A DNA stretch of 64,000 nucleotides from Corynebacterium pacaense (GCF_900169525.1 NZ_LT821240.1:1375684-1439683), one strand, 5' to 3'. Counted from the stretch's first letter, positions 43,550-52,528 are shown. The notes: a model not told the origin generated them from the letters alone. Made by a program: numbers and translations.

Positions 43550-44983
43550 TCAGTCGATGGCGGCGGCCTGCGCGGCCTTCTTCACCGCGACGCTGCGCCT
43601 GGCGATCGGCCAGAACAGCACCAGTGCCCCGGTGGCGATAAGGCTCGTCCACACCTGGGTTCGGCCACTGTCGGTGGTGAGCATGACCACGAAAATGGCG
43701 ATGACACCGACGATGAGCAGGATATTCAGCCAGGGGAACAACCACATCTTCAGTTTCAGGCCATCAACCTGTTCAGGCGTCATCTTCATCCGGAGACGCA
43801 TCTGGGTCACTGCGATGAACACATAGACGAAGAGTGCAACCAGGCCCGCCGAGTTCATGATGAAATCGAAGACACCGGACTCCGGTGCCGCGAAGTTCAC
43901 GATCGTCGCAGCCACACCACCGATGGTGGAGGCGAACAGCGCGACGATGGGAACGTTGCGCTTGTTTCGCACGGTGACGGCCCGCGGTGCGTAGCCGCGG
44001 TCACCCAGCGCCGCGAGCATGCGGGACGCAGAGTACAGGCCGGAGTTGAGCACGGAGATCACCGCGGTGAAGATCACCAGCTGCATGATCATCGAGGCGC
44101 CGGGGAGCCCAAGGAGGGAGAAGACGTAGGTGAACGGTGCCGTGGCGACGCTGGTCGGTTCCGGAAGCTCGTCCCAGGGCACCACGGCCGCGATGACGGT
44201 GACGGCTCCGACGAAGAAGAGCAGGATCCTCCAGATGATGGTACTGGTGGCCTGCCTGACCCCCTTGGCGGGATCCTCGGACTCGGCCGCCGCCATGACC
44301 GCGATTTCGGTACCGAAGTAGGAGAAGATCACGATCGCCACACCCGTCAGGGCGACGGAGATTCCGTTGGGCGCGAAGCCACCGTGGTCCCAGAGGTTTG
44401 ATACCGACATCTCGGCACCCGGCCACAGGCCGAGTGCGAAGAGCGTACCCGCGACCAGGAACACTGTGATCGCCGCGACCTTGATACTGGCCAGCCAGAA
44501 CTCCACTTCGCCGAAGGTGCGTACCGAGATCGCATTGGTGGCGATGAAGATCAGGAGCAGAACCATCGACCAGGTCCAGGATGGGAGGAAGGGGAACCAC
44601 CCCGTCATTGTCTCGCCACCGAGAACCGCCTCATAGGCGAGGACACCGACCCAGAAGTACCAGTAGAGCCAGCCGACGAGATAGCCGGCCCAGTCACCGA
44701 GTCCGACCCGCGCGTACTCCATGAAGGAGCCTATCGACGGCCGTGCCGCGGCCATCTCACCCAGCATCCGCATGGCGAGGAAGACGAGCAGTCCGCCCAG
44801 CAGGTAGGAGATGATGGCGGCGGGACCGACATTGCGGATGATGTTGCCGGAGCCGACGAAGAGACTGGCGCCGATGATTCCACCGAGGGTGATCATGGTG
44901 ACGTGTCGGGATCTCAGCTTCTTGACCTCGTTGACCGGCTCATCTGAGCCTGCCGTGTTCGGGCCGTTCTTCTGTAGAGTCAT
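43550..44983 (-). CDS. gabP: GABA/amino-acid permease (APC family)
   Basis: A 477-residue, 12-segment amino-acid permease: 'SRHVTMITLGGIIGASLFVGSG' (TM1, backbone-binding glycine motif), 'SIGSFMEYARVGLGDWAGYLVGWLYWYFW', and 'FSYFGTEIAVMAAAESEDPAKGVRQA'. These are typical of GabP/AAT-type carriers. It is the last gene of gabT-gabD-gabP, starting 9 bases after the gabD stop, so GABA is the probable substrate. Confidence 0.9.
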   Translation of the reverse strand: MTLQKNGPNTAGSDEPVNEVKKLRSRHVTMITLGGIIGASLFVGSGNIIRNVGPAAIISYLLGGLLVFLAMRMLGEMAAARPSIGSFMEYARVGLGDWAGYLVGWLYWYFWVGVLAYEAVLGGETMTGWFPFLPSWTWSMVLLLIFIATNAISVRTFGEVEFWLASIKVAAITVFLVAGTLFALGLWPGAEMSVSNLWDHGGFAPNGISVALTGVAIVIFSYFGTEIAVMAAAESEDPAKGVRQATSTIIWRILLFFVGAVTVIAAVVPWDELPEPTSVATAPFTYVFSLLGLPGASMIMQLVIFTAVISVLNSGLYSASRMLAALGDRGYAPRAVTVRNKRNVPIVALFASTIGGVAATIVNFAAPESGVFDFIMNSAGLVALFVYVFIAVTQMRLRMKMTPEQVDGLKLKMWLFPWLNILLIVGVIAIFVVMLTTDSGRTQVWTSLIATGALVLFWPIARRSVAVKKAAQAAAID

Positions 44984-44992
44984 TGCTTTTCC

Positions 44993-46462
44993 TTAGTTGA
45001 GCGCGATGTACCGGACATCGAGGTATTCCTCGATGCCTTCGCTGCCGCCTTCACGGCCGAAACCTGACTGCTTGATGCCGCCGAAGGGTGCTGCTGGGTC
45101 CGAGATGGCACCGCGGTTGATGCCGACCATTCCCGCGTGGAGGTTCTCCGCGAGGTACTGGGCGGTATCGACGTTGGTGGTGAATCCGTAGGATGCGAGT
45201 CCGAACTCGGTGTCGTTCGCGGCCCGGATGCCCTGATCGAGGGTGGTGAAGGTGGTGATGGTGGCCACGGGTCCGAAGATCTCCTCGTGGAGGATCCGGG
45301 CGTCCGCCGGCACGTTGACGAGCACGGTCGCCGGGTAGAAGTAACCCGGGCCGTCGGGGAGGGTTCCCCCGGTTGTCGCCTGTGCGCCTGCCGCGAGGGC
45401 GGCGTCGACAAGCGATGCGATGCGGTCCCGCTGTTTGGCGGTGATGACGGGGCCGAGGGTGGTGGCCCCGTCCAGGCCGTGACCGGGGATTACGGCCTCC
45501 ATGGCCCGGGTCAGGCGTGTGGTGAACTCCTCCGCTATCGACGCATCGACGAGGAAGCGGTTCGCCGCGATGCAGGCCTCGCCGCCGTTGCGCATCTTCG
45601 CCTGCATGGCACAGGTGATCACGAGGTCCAGATCCGCATCCGCGGCGATGACGAAGGGGGCGTTGCCGCCGAGCTCCATGGAGGTGTGCAGGAGATTGTC
45701 CGCGGCCTGGCGGACCAGCTGGCGTCCCACCGGGGTGGAGCCGGTGAAGCTGACCTTGCGCAGGCGCTGATCGGCCATGAGGTGGGCCGACATGGCGGCG
45801 GCATCGGTGGTCGGGAGGATGGAGACCAGACCATCGGGAACGCCGAGCTCGGCGAAGACCTGCGCGAACACCTCGCCGAGCAGGAGCATGGTCAGCGGTG
45901 TTTCATGCGCCGGTTTGACGATGACAGGGCACCCGGCGGCGAGTGCGGGTGCGATCTTGCGGGTGGCCATCGCCAGCGGGAAATTCCACGGGGTGATCGC
46001 CAGCACCGGACCGACCGCGGCACGCGAGACGAGGATGTGACCGTTTCCGCCGGGGGCGGTTGCGAAGCGTCCGGGAATGCGGACGGCCTCCTCTGCGAAC
46101 CAGCGGAAGTACTCGTTGCCGTAGGCGACCTCACCGCGGGCCTCCGCCAGGGGTTTGCCCATTTCGATGGTCATGGTGCGTGCGAAGTCCTCGCTGCGCT
46201 GCGCCACGACCTCGAAGATGCGGGTGAGAACCACCGAACGCTGCCGCGGGGAGAACTCCGCCCACTTCTCCTGCGCGGCAACCGCGGCGTCGAGGGCACG
46301 GGCCGCATCGGCGATGGTGGCGTCGGCGACCGTGGCCACTGTCTCACCGGTGGCCGGATCATCCACCTCGAAGGTGGCCCCGGAGGAGGAGGGCACCTGG
46401 GTGAGACCCAGCCAGAGATCGGTGGGCAGGCCCGTTGGAAGCTGAGGTTGAGGAATGCTCAT
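44993..46462 (-). CDS. gabD: Succinate-semialdehyde dehydrogenase [NAD(P)+]
   Basis: Oxidises succinate semialdehyde to succinate, the second step of GABA use. The 489-residue aldehyde dehydrogenase shows 'ITPWNFPLAMATRKIAPALAAGCPVIVKPA' (cofactor site), 'FTGSTPVGRQL', general base Glu in 'MELGGNAPFVI', catalytic Cys in 'GGEACIAANRF' and 'EIFGPVATI'. Full length. It follows gabT by 41 bases and precedes gabP by 9 in one operon. Cofactor preference is not evident. Confidence 0.93.
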   Translation of the reverse strand: MSIPQPQLPTGLPTDLWLGLTQVPSSSGATFEVDDPATGETVATVADATIADAARALDAAVAAQEKWAEFSPRQRSVVLTRIFEVVAQRSEDFARTMTIEMGKPLAEARGEVAYGNEYFRWFAEEAVRIPGRFATAPGGNGHILVSRAAVGPVLAITPWNFPLAMATRKIAPALAAGCPVIVKPAHETPLTMLLLGEVFAQVFAELGVPDGLVSILPTTDAAAMSAHLMADQRLRKVSFTGSTPVGRQLVRQAADNLLHTSMELGGNAPFVIAADADLDLVITCAMQAKMRNGGEACIAANRFLVDASIAEEFTTRLTRAMEAVIPGHGLDGATTLGPVITAKQRDRIASLVDAALAAGAQATTGGTLPDGPGYFYPATVLVNVPADARILHEEIFGPVATITTFTTLDQGIRAANDTEFGLASYGFTTNVDTAQYLAENLHAGMVGINRGAISDPAAPFGGIKQSGFGREGGSEGIEEYLDVRYIALN

Positions 46463-46503
46463 GGTCGTTGATGTCGCTTTCGTGAGGATGAGGTGTGCGG
46501 GAT

Positions 46504-47832
46504 CTAGCTGTTGGCTGCGATGGCACCGACGAGGACGTCGAGTCCGTCACGCAGCAGTTCCTCACTGATCACCAGCGGAGGCAGGAGCCGGATGACGTTT
46601 CCGTCGAGTCCGCAGGTGAGGATGAGCACTCCCTTGGCCAGGCAGTCGGCGGCGATCTTCTTGGTGGTGGCACCGTCGGGGTTGCCCTCGGCGTCGGTGA
46701 TCTCGATGGCCACCATGGCACCGCGGCCGCGTACCTCGGCGACGCGTCCCTGAGCGGTCAGGGGTTCAAGCACCTCGCGGGCGATGGCCTCGATCTCGCG
46801 GGCACGGGCGGCGAGTTCGAGCGTCTCCATCTGCTGCAGCGAGGCCAGCGCGGCGGCGCAGGCGACGGGGTTGCCGCCGTAGGTGCCACCGAGGGCACCG
46901 GGCATGGGGGTGTCCATGATGTCGGCGCGACCGGTGACCGCGGACAGTGGCATGCCGCCGGCGATACCCTTCGCGATGGTCAGCAGATCAGGGATAACGC
47001 CCTCGTGGTCGACGGCGAACCAGTCGCCGGTGCGGCACAGACCGGCCTGGATCTCATCGGCGATGAAGATGACACCGTTGGCCGTGCACCATTGACTCAG
47101 CGCGGGCAGGAAACCCTCGGCGGGGGTGACAAACCCGCCCTCGCCCTGGATCGGCTCAACGACGATGCAGGCCAGGTTGTCGGCCCCGATCTCCTGCTCG
47201 ATCATGGTGATGGTGCGCCCGGCCGCCTCGGCGCCGGTGAGTCCGTCACGCAGGGGGTAGGACATCGGTGCGCGGTAGATGTCGGAGGCGAAGGGGCCGA
47301 AACCGTCCTTGTAGGGCTTGTTCTTGGCGGTCATGGCCATGGTCAGGTTGGTGCGGCCATGATAGGCGCGGTCGAACACGACGACGCCATTCTTACCGGT
47401 GTGGTTGCGGGCGATCTTCACTGCGTTCTCCACGGCCTCGGCACCGGAGTTCAGCAGCACGGTGCGCTTGTCGTGGTCACCGGGCGTGATCTCGGCCAGC
47501 TTCTCCGCGACGGCGACATAGGACTCATAAGGCGAGACCATGAAGCTGGTGTGGGTGAAGTGCCCGACGGATTCGCGCACGGCCTCGACGACGGCGGGGT
47601 TGGAGGCTCCGACGCTGGTCACGGCGATGCCGGAGGCGAGGTCGAGGAAGGAGTTGCCATCTGCGTCAACCAGAACACCGCCGTCTGCGTCGACGACGTA
47701 GCCGGGCAGGCTGGGGGTGACGGCGCGGGGGACCGCGGCATCACGACGCTTCGCCAGAGCAGCGCTGGCCGGTCCGGGCAGTTCGGTCACGACGGAGCGC
47801 TTCTGGGGGAGGCGGTAGGTCAGATCTTTCAT
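46504..47832 (-). CDS. gabT: 4-aminobutyrate--2-oxoglutarate aminotransferase
   Basis: PLP enzyme converting GABA to succinate semialdehyde. The 442-residue class III aminotransferase has 'LLNSGAEAVENAVKIAR', 'VVFDRAYHGRTNLTMAMT', 'VVEPIQGEGGF', 'FIADEIQAGLCRTG' (PLP-ring Asp) and 'PDLLTIAKGIAGGMPLSAV' with the PLP lysine. The ATG at 47832 has AAAGGGA at 5-base spacing; the longer open frame to 48024 is upstream noise. First gene of gabTDP. Confidence 0.94.
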   Translation of the reverse strand: MKDLTYRLPQKRSVVTELPGPASAALAKRRDAAVPRAVTPSLPGYVVDADGGVLVDADGNSFLDLASGIAVTSVGASNPAVVEAVRESVGHFTHTSFMVSPYESYVAVAEKLAEITPGDHDKRTVLLNSGAEAVENAVKIARNHTGKNGVVVFDRAYHGRTNLTMAMTAKNKPYKDGFGPFASDIYRAPMSYPLRDGLTGAEAAGRTITMIEQEIGADNLACIVVEPIQGEGGFVTPAEGFLPALSQWCTANGVIFIADEIQAGLCRTGDWFAVDHEGVIPDLLTIAKGIAGGMPLSAVTGRADIMDTPMPGALGGTYGGNPVACAAALASLQQMETLELAARAREIEAIAREVLEPLTAQGRVAEVRGRGAMVAIEITDAEGNPDGATTKKIAADCLAKGVLILTCGLDGNVIRLLPPLVISEELLRDGLDVLVGAIAANS

Positions 47833-47962
47833 GGTGTCCCTTTCAGTGAAAATGTGAGGTGGTGCACGTGATGTGAGTGAGTATGCCGTGGGGTAATCTC
47901 GGAACGATATGGCCACCATGTCGATTATGGGTTGACCATTTGTACAGATTGGAGGCCACGCG
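47833..47962. promoter_or_regulatory. Divergent gabT / PucR-regulator promoter region
   Basis: A 130-base intergenic region between divergent genes. TGTGAG occurs twice (near 47855 and 47873). ATGGTCAACCC-type sequence (minus strand, around 47930-47941) and TTGGAGG (ribosome site of the regulator, 47949-47955) are visible. The regulator's operator could not be identified with confidence. Confidence 0.45.
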
Positions 47963-49501
47963 GTGGCAATTTCTTTTGACCTGCAGAAATCCGATTGGCC
48001 ACGGGAGGAGTGGCTCCCCCTCAACTGGCTCTATTCGCTGAAGAATCTGGAACTCACCCCCATTCGGACGGGGCATCCGGAGTTTCTGCTCTGCCAACCG
48101 AGCGAGTTGAAGGATCCCGGAGAGTTCCTCGTCCAGGGAGCGGTGGTGCTCACCGTCGGGCTCGCCTTCGAGAACTCGACGGAGGATTTCCACGGGTACA
48201 CCAGGCGCCTGGCGGAGATCGGCGCAGTGGGCATCGGATTCGGCACCGGCCTCGTCTTCGAATCGGTGCCGGATGATCTCATCACTGCGGCGGAGGAGAC
48301 CGGGCTCGCCCTGTTCGAGGTCCCCCGGAGAATCCCCTTCCTCTCCATCCTCACCGCGGTGCAGAGTGAACGGCTCCGCAGGAGCCGGCGTCAACAGGAA
48401 CGGCTCCTGGACATACAGGAGAAGCTCAACTCGGCCGCCATCCACGGCGGACTCCAGGAACTGATCGACACCACCTCCGATTTCCTCGCCGCGGCCATCG
48501 CCATCTCGGACAACGACGGTCGGATCGTGGCAACACACGACCGTGGCCAGGTGAAGGCATCCGCGCACGCCCGCGAGGTGGCCACGGCGGGCAAGGCGCT
48601 GAGCAGCGCCGACACCGTCGGTAACCTCCACCGCATCATGCAGCGGATGGAGCAGCAGGGTGAACGCACCCACCTCATGGTGGTGATCGCCGAACACACC
48701 TTCCACGGACCCGAACGCAGCATCATCAAACATGCGGCCGGCCTCGCCGACATCCTCCTCCAGCGACCCATCTACCTGCGCCGGGCCCGCAATGAACTCA
48801 ACACCCTCGCCCTGTCCCTGCTGCTGCACATCGACGCCGGCGACCAGGCCATGGACAGTGTCCTGGATTCGGTCTCCGACGCCTCCGGGAGGGTACGCCC
48901 CGTGCTCATCCACGCGGACCGTGCACTCCCCCTCAACCGCGCGCTGAAGCACCTCGACACCTCGCTGGCCAACCAGGGCCGGTATCTCTTCGCCCTGGAC
49001 ACAGGTCCCCTGAGCCGCCTGATTCTCGTCCGCGGATCACGCACCGTACAGGATGTGGTCAGCCGATTCGGCGCAGCGGGATCCTCCATCAGAATCGCCG
49101 TGGGCGAACCGGTACCGTGGCGGGAACTGACCATGGAACGGGTGCGCGCCCTGGAGGTCGCCGTGCAGACGCTCTCGCTTGGCGACGCCGCCGGCCCCTA
49201 CGAAGCCGGTTCCGGCTGGCTCCAGGATGATGCGGTCCGCCAGGCCCTCGACCGCCGGGCCGCGGAAACCGTGGACAGGCTCACCACCCATGACGCAGAG
49301 AAGTCCACTGATCTCATGCGCACCCTCGAGGCCTATCTGCGCAGCGGCGGGGCTGCAAGCGCCGCAGCCTCCTCCCTCGGGGTGCACCGCCACACCCTGC
49401 GCACACGGATCACCCAGATCGAGGACATCTGCGAGGTGGATCTCTCCGACCCCTTCACCAGAGCTGAGCTTCTGCTGGTCACCGTGACGCGGGTGGTGTG
49501 A
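47963..49501 (+). CDS. PucR-type transcriptional regulator, probable activator of gabTDP
   Basis: A 512-residue regulator. The N-terminal PucR domain (about 30-125) includes 'FLVQGAVVLTVGLAF' and 'IGAVGIGFGTGLVFESVPDDLITAAEETGLALFEVPRRIPFLSI'. A GAF-like middle follows, and the C-terminal HTH_30 reads 'LRSGGAASAAASSLGVHRHTLRTRITQIEDICEVDL'. GTG start with TTGGAGG ahead. Its placement divergent from gabT matches the C. glutamicum gab locus, so it probably activates GABA catabolism in response to GABA or a product. Confidence 0.88.
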   Translation: MAISFDLQKSDWPREEWLPLNWLYSLKNLELTPIRTGHPEFLLCQPSELKDPGEFLVQGAVVLTVGLAFENSTEDFHGYTRRLAEIGAVGIGFGTGLVFESVPDDLITAAEETGLALFEVPRRIPFLSILTAVQSERLRRSRRQQERLLDIQEKLNSAAIHGGLQELIDTTSDFLAAAIAISDNDGRIVATHDRGQVKASAHAREVATAGKALSSADTVGNLHRIMQRMEQQGERTHLMVVIAEHTFHGPERSIIKHAAGLADILLQRPIYLRRARNELNTLALSLLLHIDAGDQAMDSVLDSVSDASGRVRPVLIHADRALPLNRALKHLDTSLANQGRYLFALDTGPLSRLILVRGSRTVQDVVSRFGAAGSSIRIAVGEPVPWRELTMERVRALEVAVQTLSLGDAAGPYEAGSGWLQDDAVRQALDRRAAETVDRLTTHDAEKSTDLMRTLEAYLRSGGAASAAASSLGVHRHTLRTRITQIEDICEVDLSDPFTRAELLLVTVTRVV

Positions 49502-49704
49502 GAGGCACATCAATTCATCCCTCTTCAGCGCGGGGATCCTCCGGATCAGTATCTTTGGGGAGCAAATCACCGACTCGCCGGAGCCATGTCAATGGTACCC
49601 CCAGAATCGGAGAGGGTGCCTCCCCGTGAGCTTCTATTAATCGCTAAAGTGCGTATTCCCGCACACCGTCGCGACCACACGCACCTGCAGGATGGCTCAC
49701 CCCG

Positions 49705-49881
49705 CTAGGGCGTGTCTTGCAAAAGGTCTCGCCACGCGATCCCGCATCGATACCGGCAAATGATCCCCTCGACCATCAGTCGGGCGTCGGCGAACGGGCG
49801 GCCCTTCTTGCCCGTCGGACCAGGCAACAAATCAGCAATCAGTGTCCATTGGTCGTCTAAGAGGAGCTGAAATCGAGACAT
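49705..49881 (-). pseudogene. IS5-family transposase N-terminal fragment inside the MITE
   Basis: ATG at 49881 opens a 58-codon frame reading 'SRFQLLLDDQWTLIADLLPG', 'KKGRPFADARLMVEGIICRYRCGIAWRDL', the N-terminal (DUF4096-like) part of IS5-family transposases. It then runs directly into the terminal repeat (LLQDTP) and stops at a TAG formed with the flanking TA. The DDE catalytic part is deleted. Confidence 0.8.
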
Positions 49882-49928
49882 ACCTCCACGATCTCAGCTC
49901 CCACAGAATTCATTTGCAAGACACGCCC
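49708..49928. mobile_element. 221-bp MITE-like IS5-family derivative
   Basis: Perfect 16-bp terminal inverted repeats GGGCGTGTCTTGCAAA / TTTGCAAGACACGCCC enclose 221 bases and are flanked by TA on both sides (49706-49707, 49929-49930), the usual IS5-group target duplication. The interior keeps only the start of a transposase gene. It cannot move itself but could be moved by a full-length relative elsewhere in the genome. Confidence 0.85.
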
Positions 49929-50233
49929 TAGGTCAACCCCTGCATGATTCGATCCAGGGCGCCCAGGTGACGTTCGAAGGCATCCCGGCCGGCCCGTGTC
50001 ACACTCATCCGTGTCGTCGGGGTACGACCGGCGAACGCCTTGGTGATCCGGAGATAGCCCACGCCCTCCAGAATGCCGGCATGCTTGGACAGGAGTGAGT
50101 AACTCACACCGAGTTCCTCCCGCAGGGTCTGATAGTCCACGGAGTCAACGGAGTTCAGCGCGGCCATCAGGGTGAGACGAACCGGGGAGTGAATGCGGTC
50201 ATCCAGCGCTGCCCGCGCCTCGGCGAGGTTCAT
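49928..50233 (-). CDS. Winged-helix regulator (HTH_34 / MarR-like)
   Basis: A 101-residue winged-helix protein: 'LDDRIHSPVRLTLMAAL', 'YQTLREELGVSYSLLSKHAGILEGVGYLRITKAFAGRTPTTRMSVTRAGRDAFERHL' is the pattern of single-domain regulators made with small membrane proteins. Its stop codon TAG lies exactly at the edge of the MITE (last repeat base plus the TA duplication), so the insertion may have replaced the original end by a few residues. It overlaps the upstream membrane-protein gene by 4 bases. Confidence 0.82.
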   Translation of the reverse strand: MNLAEARAALDDRIHSPVRLTLMAALNSVDSVDYQTLREELGVSYSLLSKHAGILEGVGYLRITKAFAGRTPTTRMSVTRAGRDAFERHLGALDRIMQGLT

Positions 50234-50682
50234 TTCTTTCCCTGCCGAATCAGGCGCAGCCCCACCACCGCAAGAGGCAGGCAGGAGACTACAGCCACCG
50301 CTGTCGTTATCATCCAGGAGGTGCCATGGTTCAGTGGCACGATCCAGAACCATCCACCGATCACTACGGCCGCCATGGGAAGAGCACACGCCGCAATGAT
50401 CAGGCGCCGATGCCCGAGCGGATGAACCCTACGGACGGTGACCATGCAACGCGTCACCAAGGCAATGAACACGAGAAACACCGCCTGGGCGAAAAACCGG
50501 ATGATCCCACCCCAATCCCAGAAATGGGATTGGAAGATCACCGTCATGAAGACAGCCATCCCCGTAGCCTGCAGAAGAACAAGCCGCCCCTCCTTAGCGG
50601 ACCCCACCGAGGCGTGCCAGCACGTCCGTCCCTCGCCCTTTCCGAGAGGCGGCCAGATGTCCTTCGCTGTATTGTCACCCAT
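50230..50682 (-). CDS. Four-segment membrane protein paired with the HTH regulator
   Basis: A 150-residue protein with four hydrophobic segments (about 33-52, 60-80, 93-113, 121-142) and a basic C-terminus. No family recognised. The 4-base overlap with a winged-helix regulator gene resembles two-gene units in which the DNA-binding protein controls the membrane protein. Upstream, 138 bases separate it from the next gene; nothing identified there. Confidence 0.75.
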   Translation of the reverse strand: MGDNTAKDIWPPLGKGEGRTCWHASVGSAKEGRLVLLQATGMAVFMTVIFQSHFWDWGGIIRFFAQAVFLVFIALVTRCMVTVRRVHPLGHRRLIIAACALPMAAVVIGGWFWIVPLNHGTSWMITTAVAVVSCLPLAVVGLRLIRQGKK

Positions 50683-50820
50683 AATATCTTCCTAACTGAC
50701 ATTTTACGATTCGTCAACAGCTTTACCCATAGTTGAATACGAAGTACTGATCAACGCGGCATTCCAGAAGATGGACAGGCTCGGTGAAGGCAGCGACACT
50801 CCGCGCAATGTCGCACCGCC

Positions 50821-51243
50821 CTATCCCATCGAGTCGAGATCACCCTCAGCCACGGTGATCAACCCCTGTTCGACATAATCCCCGATGAGCACGGACAACC
50901 CGTGCGCCGGCGCATCCACTGGAATGTTCACCGACACCATTCCTGGCAGCGGCTGAATGTGGCGACACCCGAGCGCCTCCAGGTGAGCGAGCAGGGTGTC
51001 AATGAGGGAGGCGTCGACAAGCATCCGGAGGGTGGTGTTGCCCCCGCGGATCTCCACACCGCGAAACTCGCACATCCCCTCCACCCACTCCCCTCGGACG
51101 ACATCCCCGAGGGCACACTGCGTTGACACGGCGGGGACGGACACGATGATGAATAACCCACCACCGAGATCCTCAACGAGCACGTGCTCAGACTCGGCCG
51201 CCGAAACGTCCAGCGGAACCCGCATCATCATGCGCGTCGCCAC
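50821..51243 (-). CDS. Small protein resembling DUF4265
   Basis: A ~140-residue protein. 'GLFIIVSVPAVSTQCALGDVVRGEW' and the later 'LVDASLIDTLLAHLEALGCRHI' with 'LSVLIGDYVEQGLITVAEGD' follow the general layout of DUF4265 proteins (small, soluble, unknown function). The match is by pattern only. GTG 51243 is chosen because AAGGAGG lies 5 bases ahead. It follows the acyltransferase gene by 13 bases, so the two are probably cotranscribed. Confidence 0.6.
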   Translation of the reverse strand: MATRMMMRVPLDVSAAESEHVLVEDLGGGLFIIVSVPAVSTQCALGDVVRGEWVEGMCEFRGVEIRGGNTTLRMLVDASLIDTLLAHLEALGCRHIQPLPGMVSVNIPVDAPAHGLSVLIGDYVEQGLITVAEGDLDSMG

Positions 51244-51256
51244 ACACACCTCCTTT

Positions 51257-51967
51257 TCAGGCAGACGGAGATCCTTCGGAACCACCGGGGCCCTCGGCGT
51301 TCCACCTGCGCGCATAGGTATCAACATACTTCTGCCCCGTGACAGCGGCGATCTCCCGCATGAGAGCATCTGTCGCGGCACGGACCGAATCCCTGTCATC
51401 GGGGTCCACCCCCGACAGGTCGAAGGGGGACAGCACTGTCACGGTTACCCGCCGCGGCAGGATCTTCCGCCACCCCGGTCGCGGCTCCGTGCCGGTGATC
51501 GCCACGGGAAGAATCGGTGCGCCGGTGGCCAGGGCAACCCGAATGACACCGGTCCGTCCCTTGTGCATGTTCCCGTCCGGCGACCGTGTTCCCTCGGGGT
51601 GAATCCCCCATGCCTGCCCCGACCCCAACAACTCTATGGCGGCATCCAGCGATCCGGTAGCGGCGTCACCACCGCTGCGATCAACGGGAATCTGACCCGC
51701 CGACGTAAAAAACCAGCGCTGGAGTCTGCCCTTCAGACCGGTTCCGGTGAAGTAGTCACTCTTGGCCAGGAACTTCACCTCCCGGCGCGCCGCCATGATG
51801 AGATAGAAGGAGTCCACAACAGCAAGGTGGTTTGCGGCTAGTATCACCGGGCCGGTGCGGGGAACAAGATCAAGCCCCTGAAAGCGTGGCCGACCGAACA
51901 CGCGGAGCGCCGGGCCGATCACGATGAAGCGTGACACGTAGTAGACCACGGTTGAGGATGAGGGCAT
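51257..51967 (-). CDS. 1-acyl-sn-glycerol-3-phosphate acyltransferase-like (PlsC family)
   Basis: A 236-residue membrane-associated acyltransferase: HX4D motif in 'AANHLAVVDSF', 'FTSAGQIPVDRSGG' (block II), 'GIHPEGTRSPDG' (block III) and 'ATGAPILPVAITGTE' (block IV), all intact. Expected to acylate lysophosphatidic acid or a related lipid. ATG 51967 gives MPSSSTVVYYV; the frame upstream to 52030 lacks family similarity. Confidence 0.88.
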   Translation of the reverse strand: MPSSSTVVYYVSRFIVIGPALRVFGRPRFQGLDLVPRTGPVILAANHLAVVDSFYLIMAARREVKFLAKSDYFTGTGLKGRLQRWFFTSAGQIPVDRSGGDAATGSLDAAIELLGSGQAWGIHPEGTRSPDGNMHKGRTGVIRVALATGAPILPVAITGTEPRPGWRKILPRRVTVTVLSPFDLSGVDPDDRDSVRAATDALMREIAAVTGQKYVDTYARRWNAEGPGGSEGSPSA

Positions 51968-52078
51968 ATGTCTGATTCTAGATGCAAGCGAACACCACAG
52001 GTTTCTGATCTGCCAAAGATCAGCTCTCATAAGGAATCAGCACCCGCCCATAGCTACCTGGGCTTGCCCGCAAGTCGT

Positions 52079-52190
52079 GGACAGGTAGTTAAGCGGCCAA
52101 CAATGCCGCAGCTGGCTGATCAAGTGATATTTCATAGGCCACCGGGCTAAGGAAACCGATGGCGGAATGGTTCGTCCCGGGTTCAATGGA
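52079..52190 (-). pseudogene. IS3-family OrfB C-terminal remnant
   Basis: The minus frame ends 'GTNHSAIGFLSPVAYEISLDQ', the terminal part of IS3 transposases (HS-x-L/I-G-x-x-SP-x-x-YE), with a stop at 52089. TGGACAGG at 52079 may be the old element end. Confidence 0.65.
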
Positions 52191-52220
52191 GGGTAGGAAA
52201 TTGGAAAAGGAAACTCTCAC

Positions 52221-52388
52221 ATGCCCATCAAGTACACTGACGAGCTCAAGTAGCGCGCTGTAGAGCTCGTCATAAACGCCCAGTCCGATCCCGACACCGC
52301 TCACGGGGCGGTCACCCGGATCGCAAAGGAACTGGGAGTCTCGAAAGAATCGCTGCGGGTCTGGGGCCACAACCACAAAAACTCCGGG
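52221..52388 (+). pseudogene. IS3-family OrfA N-terminal remnant with internal stop
   Basis: ATG at 52221 opens MPIKYTDELK, then TAG at codon 11, then RAVELVINAQSDPDTAHGAV and 'RIAKELGVSKESLRVW', the HTH region of IS3 OrfA. The frame breaks off at the adjoining IS481 remnant at 52390. Confidence 0.8.
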
Positions 52389-52389
52389 G

Positions 52390-52528
52390 CTAGCTGTACT
52401 TCCCCGACACGTTGTGAACGCGTTCTGAATGGGTTTGTCCTCTGATCCCGGTGTGGGGTCGGTGACGATTGTAGTGGTGGAGCCAGGCGTCGTAGGTTGC
52501 GGCTCTGGCTTCTTCGCTGTCGTAGGTT
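52390..52528 (-). pseudogene. IS481-family transposase C-terminal remnant
   Basis: The minus strand encodes 'YDSEEARAATYDAWLHHYN', then 'RHRPHTGI' and 'SERVHNVSGKYS' before TAG, closely matching the end of the intact IS481 transposase at 59.8-60.8 kb. The element end GCTAGC-TGTACTTCCCC is also present. The rest of the gene is missing on the 52529 side. Confidence 0.85.

Noticed and set aside
45137-46471. 444-residue plus-strand frame opposite gabD
   Set aside because: Shadow of the aldehyde dehydrogenase gene.
47850-47880. Possible GlxR (cAMP) site near gabT
   Set aside because: TGTGA is present but the second half-site TCACA is not at the required spacing.
50733-50820. Plus-strand frame reading VEYEVLINAAFQKMDRLGEG between two genes
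   Set aside because: Looks protein-like but has no start, no family match and runs antisense into the DUF4265-like gene.
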